64,000 bases of DNA from Runella salmonicolor (GCF_024158025.1 NZ_JAMZEL010000004.1:186001-250000); one strand, 5' to 3'; positions 17,971 to 26,835 are shown, numbered from the stretch's first letter. Notes: generated from the sequence alone by a model not told the origin. Numbers and translations: made by a program.

Positions 17971-19161
17971 ATGCAACGTAAGACGAAAGCAATCCGCATC
18001 CAAACCAAAAAGACGCAATACCGCGAGCATTCGACGCCATTGTTTCTTACCTCAAGTTTCTCATTTGAGTCGGCTGAGCAAGGTAAGGCCCTCTTTGATG
18101 AAACCGAGGAAGGTAATATTTACAGCCGTTTTTCAAACCCCAGTGTTCAGGAGTTTGTCGATAAAGTGTGTATGTTGGAAGGTGCTGAGGATGGTCTTGC
18201 TACCGCCACAGGAATGGCGGCGGTATTTGCGAGCATGGCGGGAATTCTCAAGTCTGGGGACCACATCATTGCCTGTCGGGCATTGTTTGGGTCGGCGCAC
18301 CAGATTATTACGCAGATTTTTGCGAAGTGGGGTATTACTTATACGTACTTGGATGCCGATGCTTCTGAAGAACAGTGGGAAGCGGCTGTGCAACCCAATA
18401 GCCGCATGGTGTATCTAGAAACTCCGTCTAATCCTGGATTGGAACTGGTTGATTTGGCCATGATTGGTCGTATTTGTAAAAAACACAACCTGATTTTCAA
18501 CGTGGATAATTGCTTTGCTACCCCCATCATTCAAACACCCGCGGATTTTGGCGCGGATTTGATTGTGCACTCTGCCACCAAATTTATGGATGGGCAGGGA
18601 CGTGTATTGGGTGGAGTGGTTGTCGGAAAAGCTGAATACATTGCCCCGATTCGCTTTTTTTGTCGTCATACTGGCCCTTCTATGTCGCCGTTTAACGCGT
18701 GGACATTGAGCAAAAGCCTCGAAACGCTTGAATTACGCATGGAGCGCCACAGCCAAAATGCGTTGCGTTTGGCCGAAGCCTTGGAGGCATTGCCCGAAGT
18801 GAAAAAGGTAAACTATCCTTATTTGCCAAGCCACGCCCAATATGAGCTTGCCAAAGCGCAAATGAACGCGGGCGGTGCCATTGTGACCATTGAATTAGAA
18901 GGCGGTTTTGAGCGCGTAAGTGCGTTTATGAAAGCGTTGACCATCCCAACCTTGTCGTCAAACTTGGGCGATACCCGTACCATTATCACCAATCCATTTA
19001 CGACCACTCACTCCAAACTCAAACCCGACGAAAAAGCGGCTTTGGGTATTACGGAAGGTCTGATTCGTATTTCGGTTGGCTTAGAAGCCGTAGAAGACTT
19101 GATTGAAGACTTTACGCAGGCGGCAGTGGTAAGTGCTGAAGTGATTGCGGAGAAGATATAG
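17971..19161 (+). CDS. metZ: O-succinylhomoserine/O-acetylhomoserine sulfhydrylase (PLP, Cys/Met metabolism family)
   Basis: This 396-residue cytoplasmic enzyme is of the trans-sulfuration PLP family. The PLP lysine is Lys204 in HSATKFMDGQGRVLGGVVVG. Other family marks are ETPSNPGLELVD, VDNCFATP and the C-terminal SLGDTRTIITNPFTTTHS-like region. Direct sulfhydrylation of an activated homoserine with sulfide yields homocysteine, which fits its place with the sulfate-assimilation genes. Close relatives (MetB, MetC, MetY) share most motifs; the length and context favour MetZ. The frame is open 18 codons upstream, but the family N-terminus begins at ATG 17971. The gene is followed by an AT-rich insertion and not directly by cysH. 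Confidence 0.85.
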   Translation: MQRKTKAIRIQTKKTQYREHSTPLFLTSSFSFESAEQGKALFDETEEGNIYSRFSNPSVQEFVDKVCMLEGAEDGLATATGMAAVFASMAGILKSGDHIIACRALFGSAHQIITQIFAKWGITYTYLDADASEEQWEAAVQPNSRMVYLETPSNPGLELVDLAMIGRICKKHNLIFNVDNCFATPIIQTPADFGADLIVHSATKFMDGQGRVLGGVVVGKAEYIAPIRFFCRHTGPSMSPFNAWTLSKSLETLELRMERHSQNALRLAEALEALPEVKKVNYPYLPSHAQYELAKAQMNAGGAIVTIELEGGFERVSAFMKALTIPTLSSNLGDTRTIITNPFTTTHSKLKPDEKAALGITEGLIRISVGLEAVEDLIEDFTQAAVVSAEVIAEKI

Positions 19162-19189
19162 ATAGGTTTGCAAAATATAGCTTTCAGAT

Positions 19190-19627
19190 ATGAAATTTCC
19201 GCTTACAGCAAGCGAATTGACTAATGAGATTTATATTTCAGTAGATAAATACCTTGAGATTGGAGATTTGCGAGTTAGACAGTTGATTAAAATTTTATCA
19301 AACGTGCCTGATGAATTAATAATTGAGGGTCTAATTAAAGTTTTTGAAAATAATAATAGAAGGGAAACTGAGATTTTAGATCAAGAGTTTGCAGGGCAAA
19401 TTTTGAAAGAAATTAAACCTAAAACAGATGTTTCCCTTGAGATTATTCTAAAAAGAATTTTAAGCAATTGGAATAAAAGTGTAGAAGAGATTCCATTTTG
19501 GTTCAAAGAAAACTATGGTACGGAGAGATGTAAAAACACTTTAGAAAGCATTTCCAATGAAGCGGTATTAACTAAAGTTGAAAAAGAGAAATTAGAAACG
19601 ATGAAGTGGTGGTTGGAAATAAAATAA
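19190..19627 (+). CDS. Hypothetical AT-rich 145-residue protein
   Basis: I do not recognise this family. The 145-residue product is charged (many Lys, Glu, Asn) and helix-rich, without signal peptide, membrane helix or cysteine pair. The base composition is clearly more AT-rich than metZ and cysH on either side, with many AAA, AAT and TTA codons, which suggests later arrival. It begins 28 bases after metZ and ends about 60 bases before the repeat that precedes the DUF559 gene. It may be a passenger or an immunity-type small protein, but nothing in the sequence proves a function. That it is a real gene is supported by length and a good ATG, but not by homology. Confidence 0.55.
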   Translation: MKFPLTASELTNEIYISVDKYLEIGDLRVRQLIKILSNVPDELIIEGLIKVFENNNRRETEILDQEFAGQILKEIKPKTDVSLEIILKRILSNWNKSVEEIPFWFKENYGTERCKNTLESISNEAVLTKVEKEKLETMKWWLEIK

Positions 19628-19686
19628 GTTAGCTGTTGAATTATCGAAATGCTAAAATAAGTTATTTCTCATTAATTTTATTATCT

Positions 19687-19727
19687 ACACACCCCGCGGC
19701 TAAAGCCGCACCCCTCTCAAGAGGGGA
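19687..19727 (-). repeat. DUF559-associated hairpin repeat, copy 1 (inverted)
   Basis: It reads ACACACCCCGC, then an inner hairpin GCGGC-TAAA-GCCGC, then CACCCCTCTCAAGAGGGGA. It is the inverted counterpart of copies 2 and 3. The terminal palindrome CCCCTCT-CA-AGAGGGG has a 7-bp stem. Confidence 0.85.
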
Positions 19728-19738
19728 ATTTGCGTTAA

Positions 19739-19776
19739 TCCCCTCTTGAGAGGGGTGCCCGAAGGGCGGGGTGTGT
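19739..19776 (+). repeat. DUF559-associated hairpin repeat, copy 2
   Basis: It reads TCCCCTCTTGAGAGGGGTG, then the inner hairpin GCCC-GAA-GGGC, then GGGGTGTGT. Together with copy 1, 12 bases away, it forms a large cruciform-capable inverted repeat just upstream of the DUF559 ATG. Confidence 0.85.
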
Positions 19777-19789
19777 GAAATCAGCAATT

Positions 19790-20176
19790 ATGGAACGTCG
19801 TCAAATTATTCCGTATAACCCTAAACTGAAAGAAATAGCCCGACAATTACGAAATAATAGTACTTTATCAGAAGTGTTATTGTGGCTTGAATTGAAGGGG
19901 AAAAAAATGCGAGGGTACGACTTTCACCGACAAAAACCGATTGACAATTATATCGTTGACTTTTTTTGTCATGAGCTGATGTTAGTAATTGAAATTGATG
20001 GAATCAGTCATACCTGGGAAGAAGTAGCCGTGAATGATGAAATTCGTCAACGAAAAATAGAAAGCTTTGGAATACAATTTCTAAGATTTGACGACAAAGA
20101 GATAAAACAAAATATGAGTTTTGTCTTAAATACAATTCACGATTGGATAGTTGAAAAAGAAAAAATCCCCTCTTGA
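19790..20176 (+). CDS. DUF559 family protein (VSR-like PD-(D/E)xK endonuclease fold)
   Basis: This 128-residue protein matches the DUF559 family: LRNNSTLSEVLLWLELKGKK, then RGYDFHRQKPIDNYIVDFFC and LMLVIEIDGISH. The predicted nuclease centre comprises Glu28, Asp57 (VDFFC), Glu68 and Asp70 (IEIDG). The family is related to very-short-patch-repair endonucleases; nuclease activity is inferred, not shown. I start at ATG 19790; a GTG at 19775 would overlap the upstream repeat. The TGA stop lies inside the palindrome of repeat copy 3, so the last codons and stop come from the repeat. The gene is flanked closely by repeats on both sides, which suggests that gene and repeats move or spread together. 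Confidence 0.82.
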   Translation: MERRQIIPYNPKLKEIARQLRNNSTLSEVLLWLELKGKKMRGYDFHRQKPIDNYIVDFFCHELMLVIEIDGISHTWEEVAVNDEIRQRKIESFGIQFLRFDDKEIKQNMSFVLNTIHDWIVEKEKIPS

Positions 20177-20205
20177 GAGGGGTGTCACGAAGTGACGGGG
20201 TGTGT
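20166..20205 (+). repeat. DUF559-associated hairpin repeat, copy 3
   Basis: It has the same outer sequence as copy 2 (TCCCCTCTTGAGAGGGGTG ... GGGGTGTGT), but the inner hairpin is GTCAC-GAA-GTGAC. Both arms differ from copy 2 while pairing is kept. It overlaps the last codons and the TGA stop (20174-20176) of the DUF559 gene. Confidence 0.85.
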
Positions 20206-20253
20206 TTAGATAAAAAGGAATTTATAAAAGAGAACACTTATTGACCGGTACCC

Positions 20254-20967
20254 ATGATACTCACCGAAACACATACAACAGAATCGTTACTTAGTTTACT
20301 TAGCGGTAAAACAGAAGTGGAAGCATTGCGTTTACTGGCAGAAATGTTTCCTGGACAGGTGGCTTTTTCGACCAGCTTGGGCTATGAAGACCAAGTAATC
20401 ACGGATATGATTTTAGCCAACGGAATTGACATCCGAATCTTTACGCTAGATACGGGCCGGATGTTTCCCGAAACTTACCTGACGCTCCAGAAAACCAATA
20501 ATCGCTACGATACCAAAATCGAAGTGATGTTCCCCAAAAACGAAGCCGTTGAACAACTGCTGACCGAAAAAGGCCCTTTGAGTTTTTATGAGTCCATCGA
20601 AAACCGCAAAGAGTGTTGTTTTATTCGCAAAGTAGAACCTTTGAATCGTGCGCTGAAAGGTGTGAAAATTTGGGTGACGGGTATCCGTGCTGAGCAATCT
20701 CCCAACCGTACCGATATGCAGGCCATTGAGTGGGACGGAGGGCATGAATTGTTTAAATACAATCCACTTTTGCCTTGGACGTTCGACCAAGTAAAAAGCT
20801 ACGTGAAGGCGCACAATGTGCCTTATAATCCACTGCACGACAAAGGTTTTGTAAGTATTGGTTGTGCCCCCTGTACCCGCGCCATCCGCGAAGGAGAAGA
20901 CTTCCGCGCGGGCCGTTGGTGGTGGGAAGATGAAAGCAAAAAAGAGTGTGGGTTACACGCTAAATAG
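20254..20967 (+). CDS. cysH: Assimilatory adenylyl-sulfate (APS/PAPS) reductase
   Basis: This 237-residue cytoplasmic enzyme reduces (phospho)adenylyl sulfate to sulfite with thioredoxin. It carries the iron-sulfur cysteine pairs Cys121-Cys122 (KECCFIRK) and Cys204-Cys207 (GCAPCTRA), and the catalytic Cys232 in the C-terminal KKECGLH. The Cys-Cys pairs mark the [4Fe-4S] APS-type branch and not the E. coli PAPS type; consistently, the CysN downstream has no fused APS kinase. The N-terminal half shows the FSTSLGYEDQVI pyrophosphate loop and LDTGRMFPETY. It starts 49 bases after the DUF559-associated repeat copy 3 and is followed by cysD 57 bases later. Confidence 0.93.
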   Translation: MILTETHTTESLLSLLSGKTEVEALRLLAEMFPGQVAFSTSLGYEDQVITDMILANGIDIRIFTLDTGRMFPETYLTLQKTNNRYDTKIEVMFPKNEAVEQLLTEKGPLSFYESIENRKECCFIRKVEPLNRALKGVKIWVTGIRAEQSPNRTDMQAIEWDGGHELFKYNPLLPWTFDQVKSYVKAHNVPYNPLHDKGFVSIGCAPCTRAIREGEDFRAGRWWWEDESKKECGLHAK

Positions 20968-21024
20968 AAGAGAAGGAATCCCCGTTCTTTTAAAAGTAAA
21001 TTACAAAATCAGACACGATAAATC

Positions 21025-21957
21025 ATGTCCAATATCCAAAGTCCAGAGTCTATTGTCCAACGTCAGGACTATTTAGACCAACTCGAATCCGAAGCCATTT
21101 ACATCATGCGTGAAGTGGCAGGGCAATTTGAGCGCCCCGCGTTGTTGTTTTCGGGCGGTAAAGATTCGATTACCCTTGTACGATTGGCCCAAAAAGCCTT
21201 TGCTCCTGGTAAAATCCCTTTTCCATTGGTACATATCGATACGGGCCATAATTTTCCTGAAGCAACTCAGTACCGCGATTGGTTGGCCAATGAAGTAGGA
21301 GCAAAGTTGATTGTACGTCAGGTGGAAGATACCATCAAAGCCAAAGGGTTGAAAGAACAAACGGGTAAAAATGCTACCCGTAACTGGCTGCAAACCTTTA
21401 CGTTACTGGATACCATTGAAGAATTTGAATTTGATGCCTGTATCGGTGGGGCGCGTCGTGACGAAGAAAAAGCCCGCGCCAAAGAACGTATTTTCTCTTT
21501 CCGCGATGAGTTTGGTCAATGGGACCCCAAACGCCAGCGTCCTGAATTGTGGAATTTGTTTAATGGCAAAATCAGCAAAGGCGAAAATGTACGTTGCTTC
21601 CCGATTTCCAACTGGACCGAGCTCGACGTGTGGTCGTATATTGAGCGCGAAAAAATTCCGTTGCCTAGCATTTATTTCTCGCACCAACGCGAAATGATTT
21701 TGCGCGATGGAAATTTGTTGGCCAATGCCGATTTTATTTTCAAAGATGAAAACGACGTAATTGTAACCAAAACCGTTCGTTTTCGCACGGTGGGTGACAT
21801 GACTTGTACTGCGGCGGTAGAGTCGTATGCTGATACGATTGAGAAAGTAGTCAACGAAATCAAAGCAACGCGCATCAGCGAACGCGGCGAAACCCGCATC
21901 GACGACCAACAAACCGAAGCGGCGATGGAAGACCGCAAAAAGGGAGGATATTTTTAG
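21025..21957 (+). CDS. cysD: Sulfate adenylyltransferase subunit 2
   Basis: This 310-residue small subunit of ATP sulfurylase forms adenylyl sulfate from ATP and sulfate, together with the GTPase CysN. The PP-loop motif FSGGKDSITLVRLA lies at about 43-56, followed by VHIDTGHNFPE, and later GGARRDEEKARAKER and NWTELDVWSYI, all characteristic of CysD. The C-terminus ends in MEDRKKGGYF, as usual for the family. It lies between cysH and cysN. The spacer to cysN (105 bases) holds an unremarkable non-coding stretch. Confidence 0.95.
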   Translation: MSNIQSPESIVQRQDYLDQLESEAIYIMREVAGQFERPALLFSGGKDSITLVRLAQKAFAPGKIPFPLVHIDTGHNFPEATQYRDWLANEVGAKLIVRQVEDTIKAKGLKEQTGKNATRNWLQTFTLLDTIEEFEFDACIGGARRDEEKARAKERIFSFRDEFGQWDPKRQRPELWNLFNGKISKGENVRCFPISNWTELDVWSYIEREKIPLPSIYFSHQREMILRDGNLLANADFIFKDENDVIVTKTVRFRTVGDMTCTAAVESYADTIEKVVNEIKATRISERGETRIDDQQTEAAMEDRKKGGYF

Positions 21958-22062
21958 AGGTTACAGCCAAAAGTAGGCAGTTCACAGTAAGATTGAACCG
22001 TCCAAAAATAGAACTAACTGTAAACCGCTCGGGCAACCCCGTTTAAACCGTAAATTGAACAA

Positions 22063-23310
22063 ATGGATATTCTAAGATTTATAACCGCAGGTAGTGTTGA
22101 CGACGGAAAAAGTACGTTGATTGGCCGCTTGCTTTACGATACAAAAAGCATTTTGGCCGACCAAATGGAGGCCGTAGAGCGCGCCAGCAAAACCAGAGGT
22201 GACGGCGAAATTGACTTGGCTTTATTAACAGACGGACTTCGTTCGGAGCGTGAGCAAGGCATTACCATCGATGTAGCCTACAAATATTTCCAAACGCCTA
22301 ATCGGAAGTTTATCAGCATTGATGCGCCTGGTCACATTCAGTATACCCGCAACATGGTGACGGGCGCTTCCAATGCAGATTTGGCCATTATTTTGATTGA
22401 TGCTCGTCAAGGAGTGGTGGAGCAAACACGCCGGCACTCGTTGATTGCGTCTTTGTTAGGCATTCCTCATATTGTAGTGGCGGTCAATAAGATGGATTTG
22501 GTAGGCTATTCAGAAGATGCGTTTCTGCAAATTGCCCAAGAATACAAAAAACTGGCGGATAAGCTCGGAATTAAAGACCTGAAAATCATTCCAGTAAGTG
22601 CTTTGGCGGGTGATAACATTGTGGATAAATCGGAAGCCATGTCTTGGTATACGGGCGAAACAATGCTACATTTTCTTGAAAATGTCAACGTGCTGAACGA
22701 CCTGAATTTGACCGATGCACGTATGGCAGTGCAATACGTACTGCGTCCGCAAACGGAAGAATTACACGATTATCGTGGCTATGCGGGACGAATTCAAAGC
22801 GGAGTTTTCAAAAAAGGTGATTCTATCACCGTTTTGCCTTCAGAACAAACTTCTAAAATCGCCAAAATAGAAGTCTACGGCGAAGAAGTAGAAGAAGCTA
22901 CGGCTCCGCAATCAGTGACGATATTGCTGGAAACTGACGTGGACATCAGCCGCGGAGACTTAATCAGCGGTGCGGGAAATCAGCCGACTTTGAGTCAAGA
23001 TGTTGAAGCCACTATTTGTTGGATGGACGACCGAAAAGAGCTGAAAGTAGGCAATAAATACACGCTACAACACGGCACAAGCCTAGTACGTTGTTCCGTC
23101 AAAGGCATCGAATACCGCATTGATGTAAACAATTATGAGCACTTGGAAGACATCGAAAGCCTCAAGCTAAACGATATCGCTAAAGTGACGCTTCGCACGG
23201 CAAAACCGCTTGCCTACGATTCATACCTGAAAAACCGCGCCAACGGCGCAGCTATTCTGATTGATGAGACTTCCCACGTGACCGTCGGTGCGTGCATGGT
23301 AGAAGCCTAA
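22063..23310 (+). CDS. cysN: Sulfate adenylyltransferase subunit 1 (GTPase)
   Basis: This 415-residue EF-Tu-like GTPase drives ATP sulfurylase with CysD. The G1 loop is GSVDDGKST (residues 10-18); G3 is DAPGHIQYTRNM and G4 is VNKMD. The domain-II/III beta-barrels follow (about 225-415). It is shorter than the fused CysNC proteins: no C-terminal APS kinase is present, in agreement with the APS-type CysH upstream. It is the last gene of the sulfur block and is followed by a clear terminator. Sulfite reductase genes are not in the window. Confidence 0.95.
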   Translation: MDILRFITAGSVDDGKSTLIGRLLYDTKSILADQMEAVERASKTRGDGEIDLALLTDGLRSEREQGITIDVAYKYFQTPNRKFISIDAPGHIQYTRNMVTGASNADLAIILIDARQGVVEQTRRHSLIASLLGIPHIVVAVNKMDLVGYSEDAFLQIAQEYKKLADKLGIKDLKIIPVSALAGDNIVDKSEAMSWYTGETMLHFLENVNVLNDLNLTDARMAVQYVLRPQTEELHDYRGYAGRIQSGVFKKGDSITVLPSEQTSKIAKIEVYGEEVEEATAPQSVTILLETDVDISRGDLISGAGNQPTLSQDVEATICWMDDRKELKVGNKYTLQHGTSLVRCSVKGIEYRIDVNNYEHLEDIESLKLNDIAKVTLRTAKPLAYDSYLKNRANGAAILIDETSHVTVGACMVEA

Positions 23311-23356
23311 TTATATTTTTTGTCATCCTCAAAGGACCTGATACGTCCGAATTTGA

Positions 23357-23394
23357 TAAGCCCTCAATTTCTTTCGAAGTTGAGGGCTTTTTTA
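23357..23394 (+). terminator. Rho-independent terminator after cysN
   Basis: Stem AAGCCCTCAA with TTGAGGGCTT (23358-23389 region) and a run of T. It closes the sulfur operon 50 bases after the cysN stop. Confidence 0.85.
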
Positions 23395-23493
23395 TCGCAG
23401 TCTTGAACAGGTGGGTACGGGAATGTTGATGTCGTAATTCCCCGCAACTTTGTATCTTTCCAATAAAACCACGGTTATTCCCCCTTTACACCT

Positions 23494-24870
23494 ATGAAAA
23501 CCCTGCTGTCTAGTCAAAATTTGTCGGCGATTGGAGTGGTGTTATGCCTGACCACGCCCCTTTTTGCGCAACGCAACGTGACAAACGCTAATGACTCCAA
23601 TACACCTTTGCATTTGCTGCAACCCGATTATCCAGTACCTTACGGGATTGTGAAAACCGAGGAAGTAAAGGGGATATTGGATAGAATTCACGGATATTTA
23701 AACAAGGTGACTCCTGCTGCCTTTGTCAATGCCAAAACGGGTGAAGTACTGACCGATTTATCCAAAATTGACGAAAATACCGCCTTGCAAAAAGGCGATT
23801 ATCGGCTAGTTAGCTATGAATGGGGGGTTACTTACGGGGGAATGCTCTTGGCAAGCCAGGTAACTGGCGATAATCGTTATAAAGAATACACCGAAAAGCG
23901 GCTGGAATTCATCGCTAACGCCGCTCCTTACTTCAAAAAAACGACCGAAGAAAATGCCGATTGGGGTACGAAAGGGCCTCTGCGGGGTTTGTTGACGCCC
24001 CATGCTCTGGACGATTGCGGGGCCATGTGTGCTGCCATGATTAAGGCCACGCGTGAAGGGAATAAGTCAAATTTGCGCCCGTTGATTGATAGCCACATTA
24101 ATTATATTCTGACCAAAGAACATCGACTAAAAGACGGTACGCTGGCCCGAAATCGTCCCCAGCCCAATACCCTTTGGTTGGATGATATGTTTATGGGCGT
24201 ACCCGCACTTGCGCAAATGGGCAAGCTGACGGGTGATAAAAAATACTACGACGAAGCCGCTAAACAAATACTGCAATTTGCGGGTCGGATGTTTAACAAA
24301 GAAAAAGGCGTATACATGCACGGTTGGGTCGAAGGCATGACTGAGCACCCGCAATTTCACTGGGCTAGAGCCAACGGTTGGGCCATTTTGACTAAGGTGG
24401 AAGTGTTGGATGTGCTGCCCGAAAATCACCCCTCGCGCCCTGCGATTTTGGCTTTGTTGAAGGCGCACGTCAAAGGACTGGCATCTTATCAATCAGGGTC
24501 AGGTTTTTGGCATCAGTTGCTCAATAAAGAAGATTCGTATCTGGAAACATCGGCCACGGCGATTTATACGTATGCCATCGCCCGCGCCATCAATAAAGGC
24601 TGGATTGACGGCTTAGCGTATGCACCTATGACGCTCTTGGGATGGAATGCCGTGGCCACCAAAGTCAATGAAAAAGGCCAAGTAGAAGGAACGTGTGTAG
24701 GTACAGGCATGGGTTTTGACCCTGCTTTTTACTACCATCGTCCCATCAGCCCTTTTGCGGCTCATGGCTACGGGCCCGTGATTTTGGCGGGGGCTGAGGT
24801 GATTAGTTTGTTGAAAAACAAGAAGTTTGAAATCAATGACAGCTCAGTACAGTTGTTGCAGAAGAAGTAA
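23494..24870 (+). CDS. GH105/GH88-family unsaturated rhamnogalacturonyl hydrolase (1)
   Basis: This 458-residue secreted or periplasmic enzyme has a signal peptide (about 1-26, cleavage after LFAQ). The (alpha/alpha)6-barrel signature YEWGVTYGGMLLA lies near residue 109, and WLDDMFMGVPALAQMGKLTGD contains the conserved catalytic-type Asp of the family. HWARANGWAILTKVEVLD and SYLETSATAIYTYAIARAINKGWI follow. The family removes the unsaturated uronyl residue from pectin-lyase products. It begins a three-gene cluster with a PL11 lyase and a second GH105 protein, which implies rhamnogalacturonan I breakdown. GH88 and GH105 are close, so the exact substrate is inferred. Confidence 0.85.
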   Translation: MKTLLSSQNLSAIGVVLCLTTPLFAQRNVTNANDSNTPLHLLQPDYPVPYGIVKTEEVKGILDRIHGYLNKVTPAAFVNAKTGEVLTDLSKIDENTALQKGDYRLVSYEWGVTYGGMLLASQVTGDNRYKEYTEKRLEFIANAAPYFKKTTEENADWGTKGPLRGLLTPHALDDCGAMCAAMIKATREGNKSNLRPLIDSHINYILTKEHRLKDGTLARNRPQPNTLWLDDMFMGVPALAQMGKLTGDKKYYDEAAKQILQFAGRMFNKEKGVYMHGWVEGMTEHPQFHWARANGWAILTKVEVLDVLPENHPSRPAILALLKAHVKGLASYQSGSGFWHQLLNKEDSYLETSATAIYTYAIARAINKGWIDGLAYAPMTLLGWNAVATKVNEKGQVEGTCVGTGMGFDPAFYYHRPISPFAAHGYGPVILAGAEVISLLKNKKFEINDSSVQLLQKK

Positions 24871-24913
24871 ATCCATTGATGTTATTCAACATTTACCTTA
24901 TAATGGCAAGAAT

Positions 24914-26752
24914 ATGAGATGGATTCATTTGTCCGTATGTTGCTGCCTGACCTTACTGACTAGCACCTTTGCTCAACGGCAAATGGAATACCTCAACCGA
25001 GGCGTAGTGGCGTTGCCCACTGCCGAAGGAAGCATGTTTATTAGTTGGAGGCTGTTAGGCAATGACCCTGAAAGTGTGGCTTTTAATATTTATCGGAACA
25101 AGGAAAAACTAAATATCAAGCCACTGGAGAGCAGTAATTTTACGGACAAAAATCCCATAGATGGGGCTGTTTATAGCGTTCGAACGGTGCTGAAAGGAGT
25201 AGAACAGAAAAATGCAGCAGCGGCGGTAAGTTTTAAACAATCCTACTTAGAAATTCCTTTGCAAATTCCTCCTGGCGGCACCACCCCCGACGGGAAAACC
25301 TATACCTACAACGCCAACGATGCAAGTGTTGGGGATTTGGATGGCGACGGTGAATACGAAATCATCCTGAAATGGGAGCCTTCCAACGCCAAAGACAATT
25401 CCCAAGATGGCTACACTGGTAATGTGTTTTTGGATGCCTATAAACTCAACGGCTCACGATTGTGGCAAATTGATTTAGGGAAAAATATCCGTGCTGGGGC
25501 CCATTATACGCAGTTTATGGTCTATGATTTAGACGGGGATGGCAAAGCCGAAATCGCCTGTAAAACTGCCGATGGAACCACGGACGGCAAAGGAAAAACC
25601 ATCGGCGATGCGTCCAAAGACTACCGAAATGCCCAAGGAAGAATTTTAGACGGAGCGGAGTTCTTCACCATTTTTGACGGACAAACGGGCGCGGCGCTGG
25701 CTACCACCGAATATTTGCCGAGTCGCTTTCCGATTGATAGTTGGGGCACACCCCAACATAATGACCGAAACGGCAATCGGGCCGACCGCTTTTTGGCGTG
25801 TGTAGCCTACCTCGATGGCAAACAACCCAGTGTCGTCATGTGTCGAGGCTACTATGCCCGTACCGTGCTGGCAGCTTGGGATTGGCGTAATGGAAAATTA
25901 ACCTCCCGATGGGTATTTGATACTAAAAATGGCTTTCCGAGTTATGAAGGACAAGGAAACCATAACCTCACCGCTGCCGACGTAGACAAAGATGGCAAAG
26001 ACGAAATTGTATTTGGCGCAATGGTCGTGGATGATAATGGTAAAGGCTTATTTTCCACTGGCTTTGGGCATGGAGATGCCATCCATGTGAGCGACTTAGA
26101 CCCCACGCACGAGGGATTGGAGGTGTTTGGTATTCACGAAAACAAAGATAAAGATGCCACACGCCCAGGCATGGCGCTGTATGATGCCAAGACAGGCGCA
26201 ACTTTGGTCAGAACCGCCGAAGGAAAAGACGTAGGCCGAGGGGTAGCCGCCGATATTGACCCCGAGCATTTGGGCGCAGAACTATGGGGGGGGATGATGG
26301 TAGATGGCAAAAGTCGCTTGCTAAGCATAAAAGGCGAAGACATTGGCGAAGCGCCTAGTTCCGCTAATTTTCTGGCGTGGTGGGACGGTGATTTGGGCCG
26401 TGAATTGCTTGATGGAAACCACATTGACAAATACAAAGGCGGTCGCCTGCTCACCGCCGAAGGTTGTACGTCCAACAACGGTACTAAATCTACGCCTGCG
26501 CTCAGCGCTGATTTATTCGGGGATTGGCGCGAAGAAGTTATTTTTAGAACCACCGACAACAAAAATTTACGCATTTATTCGACCACCATCCCGACCGAAC
26601 ATCGCCTCGTCACGCTCATGCACGACCCCCAGTATCGGCTGAGCATTGCTGCCCAAAATGTAGCCTATAACCAACCCCCACATACAAGTTATTACTTGGG
26701 TACTGGTATGAAAAAAGTGCCTAAACAGTTGATAAAACTGATTAAACGTTAA
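24914..26752 (+). CDS. Rhamnogalacturonan lyase, PL11 family
   Basis: This 612-residue secreted enzyme has a signal peptide (about 1-20, ending TFAQ). The PL11 hallmarks are RQMEYLNRGVVALP, FISWRLLGNDPESVAFNIYR, and the calcium-binding VGDLDGDGEYEIILKWEP and VYDLDGDGKAEIACKTADGT of the eight-bladed propeller; Asp-rich repeats recur (AADVDKDGKDEIVFG, SADLFGDWREEVIF). It cleaves the rhamnose-galacturonate backbone of pectin by beta-elimination, giving the unsaturated ends that the two neighbouring GH105 enzymes would remove. The frame is open 29 codons upstream into the preceding gene, but the signal peptide starts at ATG 24914, 43 bases after the preceding stop. Confidence 0.92.
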   Translation: MRWIHLSVCCCLTLLTSTFAQRQMEYLNRGVVALPTAEGSMFISWRLLGNDPESVAFNIYRNKEKLNIKPLESSNFTDKNPIDGAVYSVRTVLKGVEQKNAAAAVSFKQSYLEIPLQIPPGGTTPDGKTYTYNANDASVGDLDGDGEYEIILKWEPSNAKDNSQDGYTGNVFLDAYKLNGSRLWQIDLGKNIRAGAHYTQFMVYDLDGDGKAEIACKTADGTTDGKGKTIGDASKDYRNAQGRILDGAEFFTIFDGQTGAALATTEYLPSRFPIDSWGTPQHNDRNGNRADRFLACVAYLDGKQPSVVMCRGYYARTVLAAWDWRNGKLTSRWVFDTKNGFPSYEGQGNHNLTAADVDKDGKDEIVFGAMVVDDNGKGLFSTGFGHGDAIHVSDLDPTHEGLEVFGIHENKDKDATRPGMALYDAKTGATLVRTAEGKDVGRGVAADIDPEHLGAELWGGMMVDGKSRLLSIKGEDIGEAPSSANFLAWWDGDLGRELLDGNHIDKYKGGRLLTAEGCTSNNGTKSTPALSADLFGDWREEVIFRTTDNKNLRIYSTTIPTEHRLVTLMHDPQYRLSIAAQNVAYNQPPHTSYYLGTGMKKVPKQLIKLIKR

Positions 26753-26835
26753 AACTAACCACGGACTTAATCGTAATATTCTCTGTTGTACTACTCAGTG
26801 GTTAAATGATTAGAGCATTCAAATTCAATAATCGT

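Larger units (their letters stand above)
19687..20205 (+). mobile_element. Candidate composite element: hairpin repeats enclosing a DUF559 gene
   Basis: Three copies of a roughly 40-base repeat bound this segment: 19687-19727 (inverted), 19739-19776 and 20166-20205. Each carries the palindrome CCCCTCT(TG/CA)AGAGGGG, a small inner hairpin and a GGGGTGTGT end. The DUF559 ORF starts 13 bases after the second copy and ends inside the third, leaving no free coding space. The whole unit sits between metZ and cysH in an otherwise coherent sulfur block. Mobility is inferred from this structure; no transposase, target duplication or empty site is visible. Confidence 0.55.
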
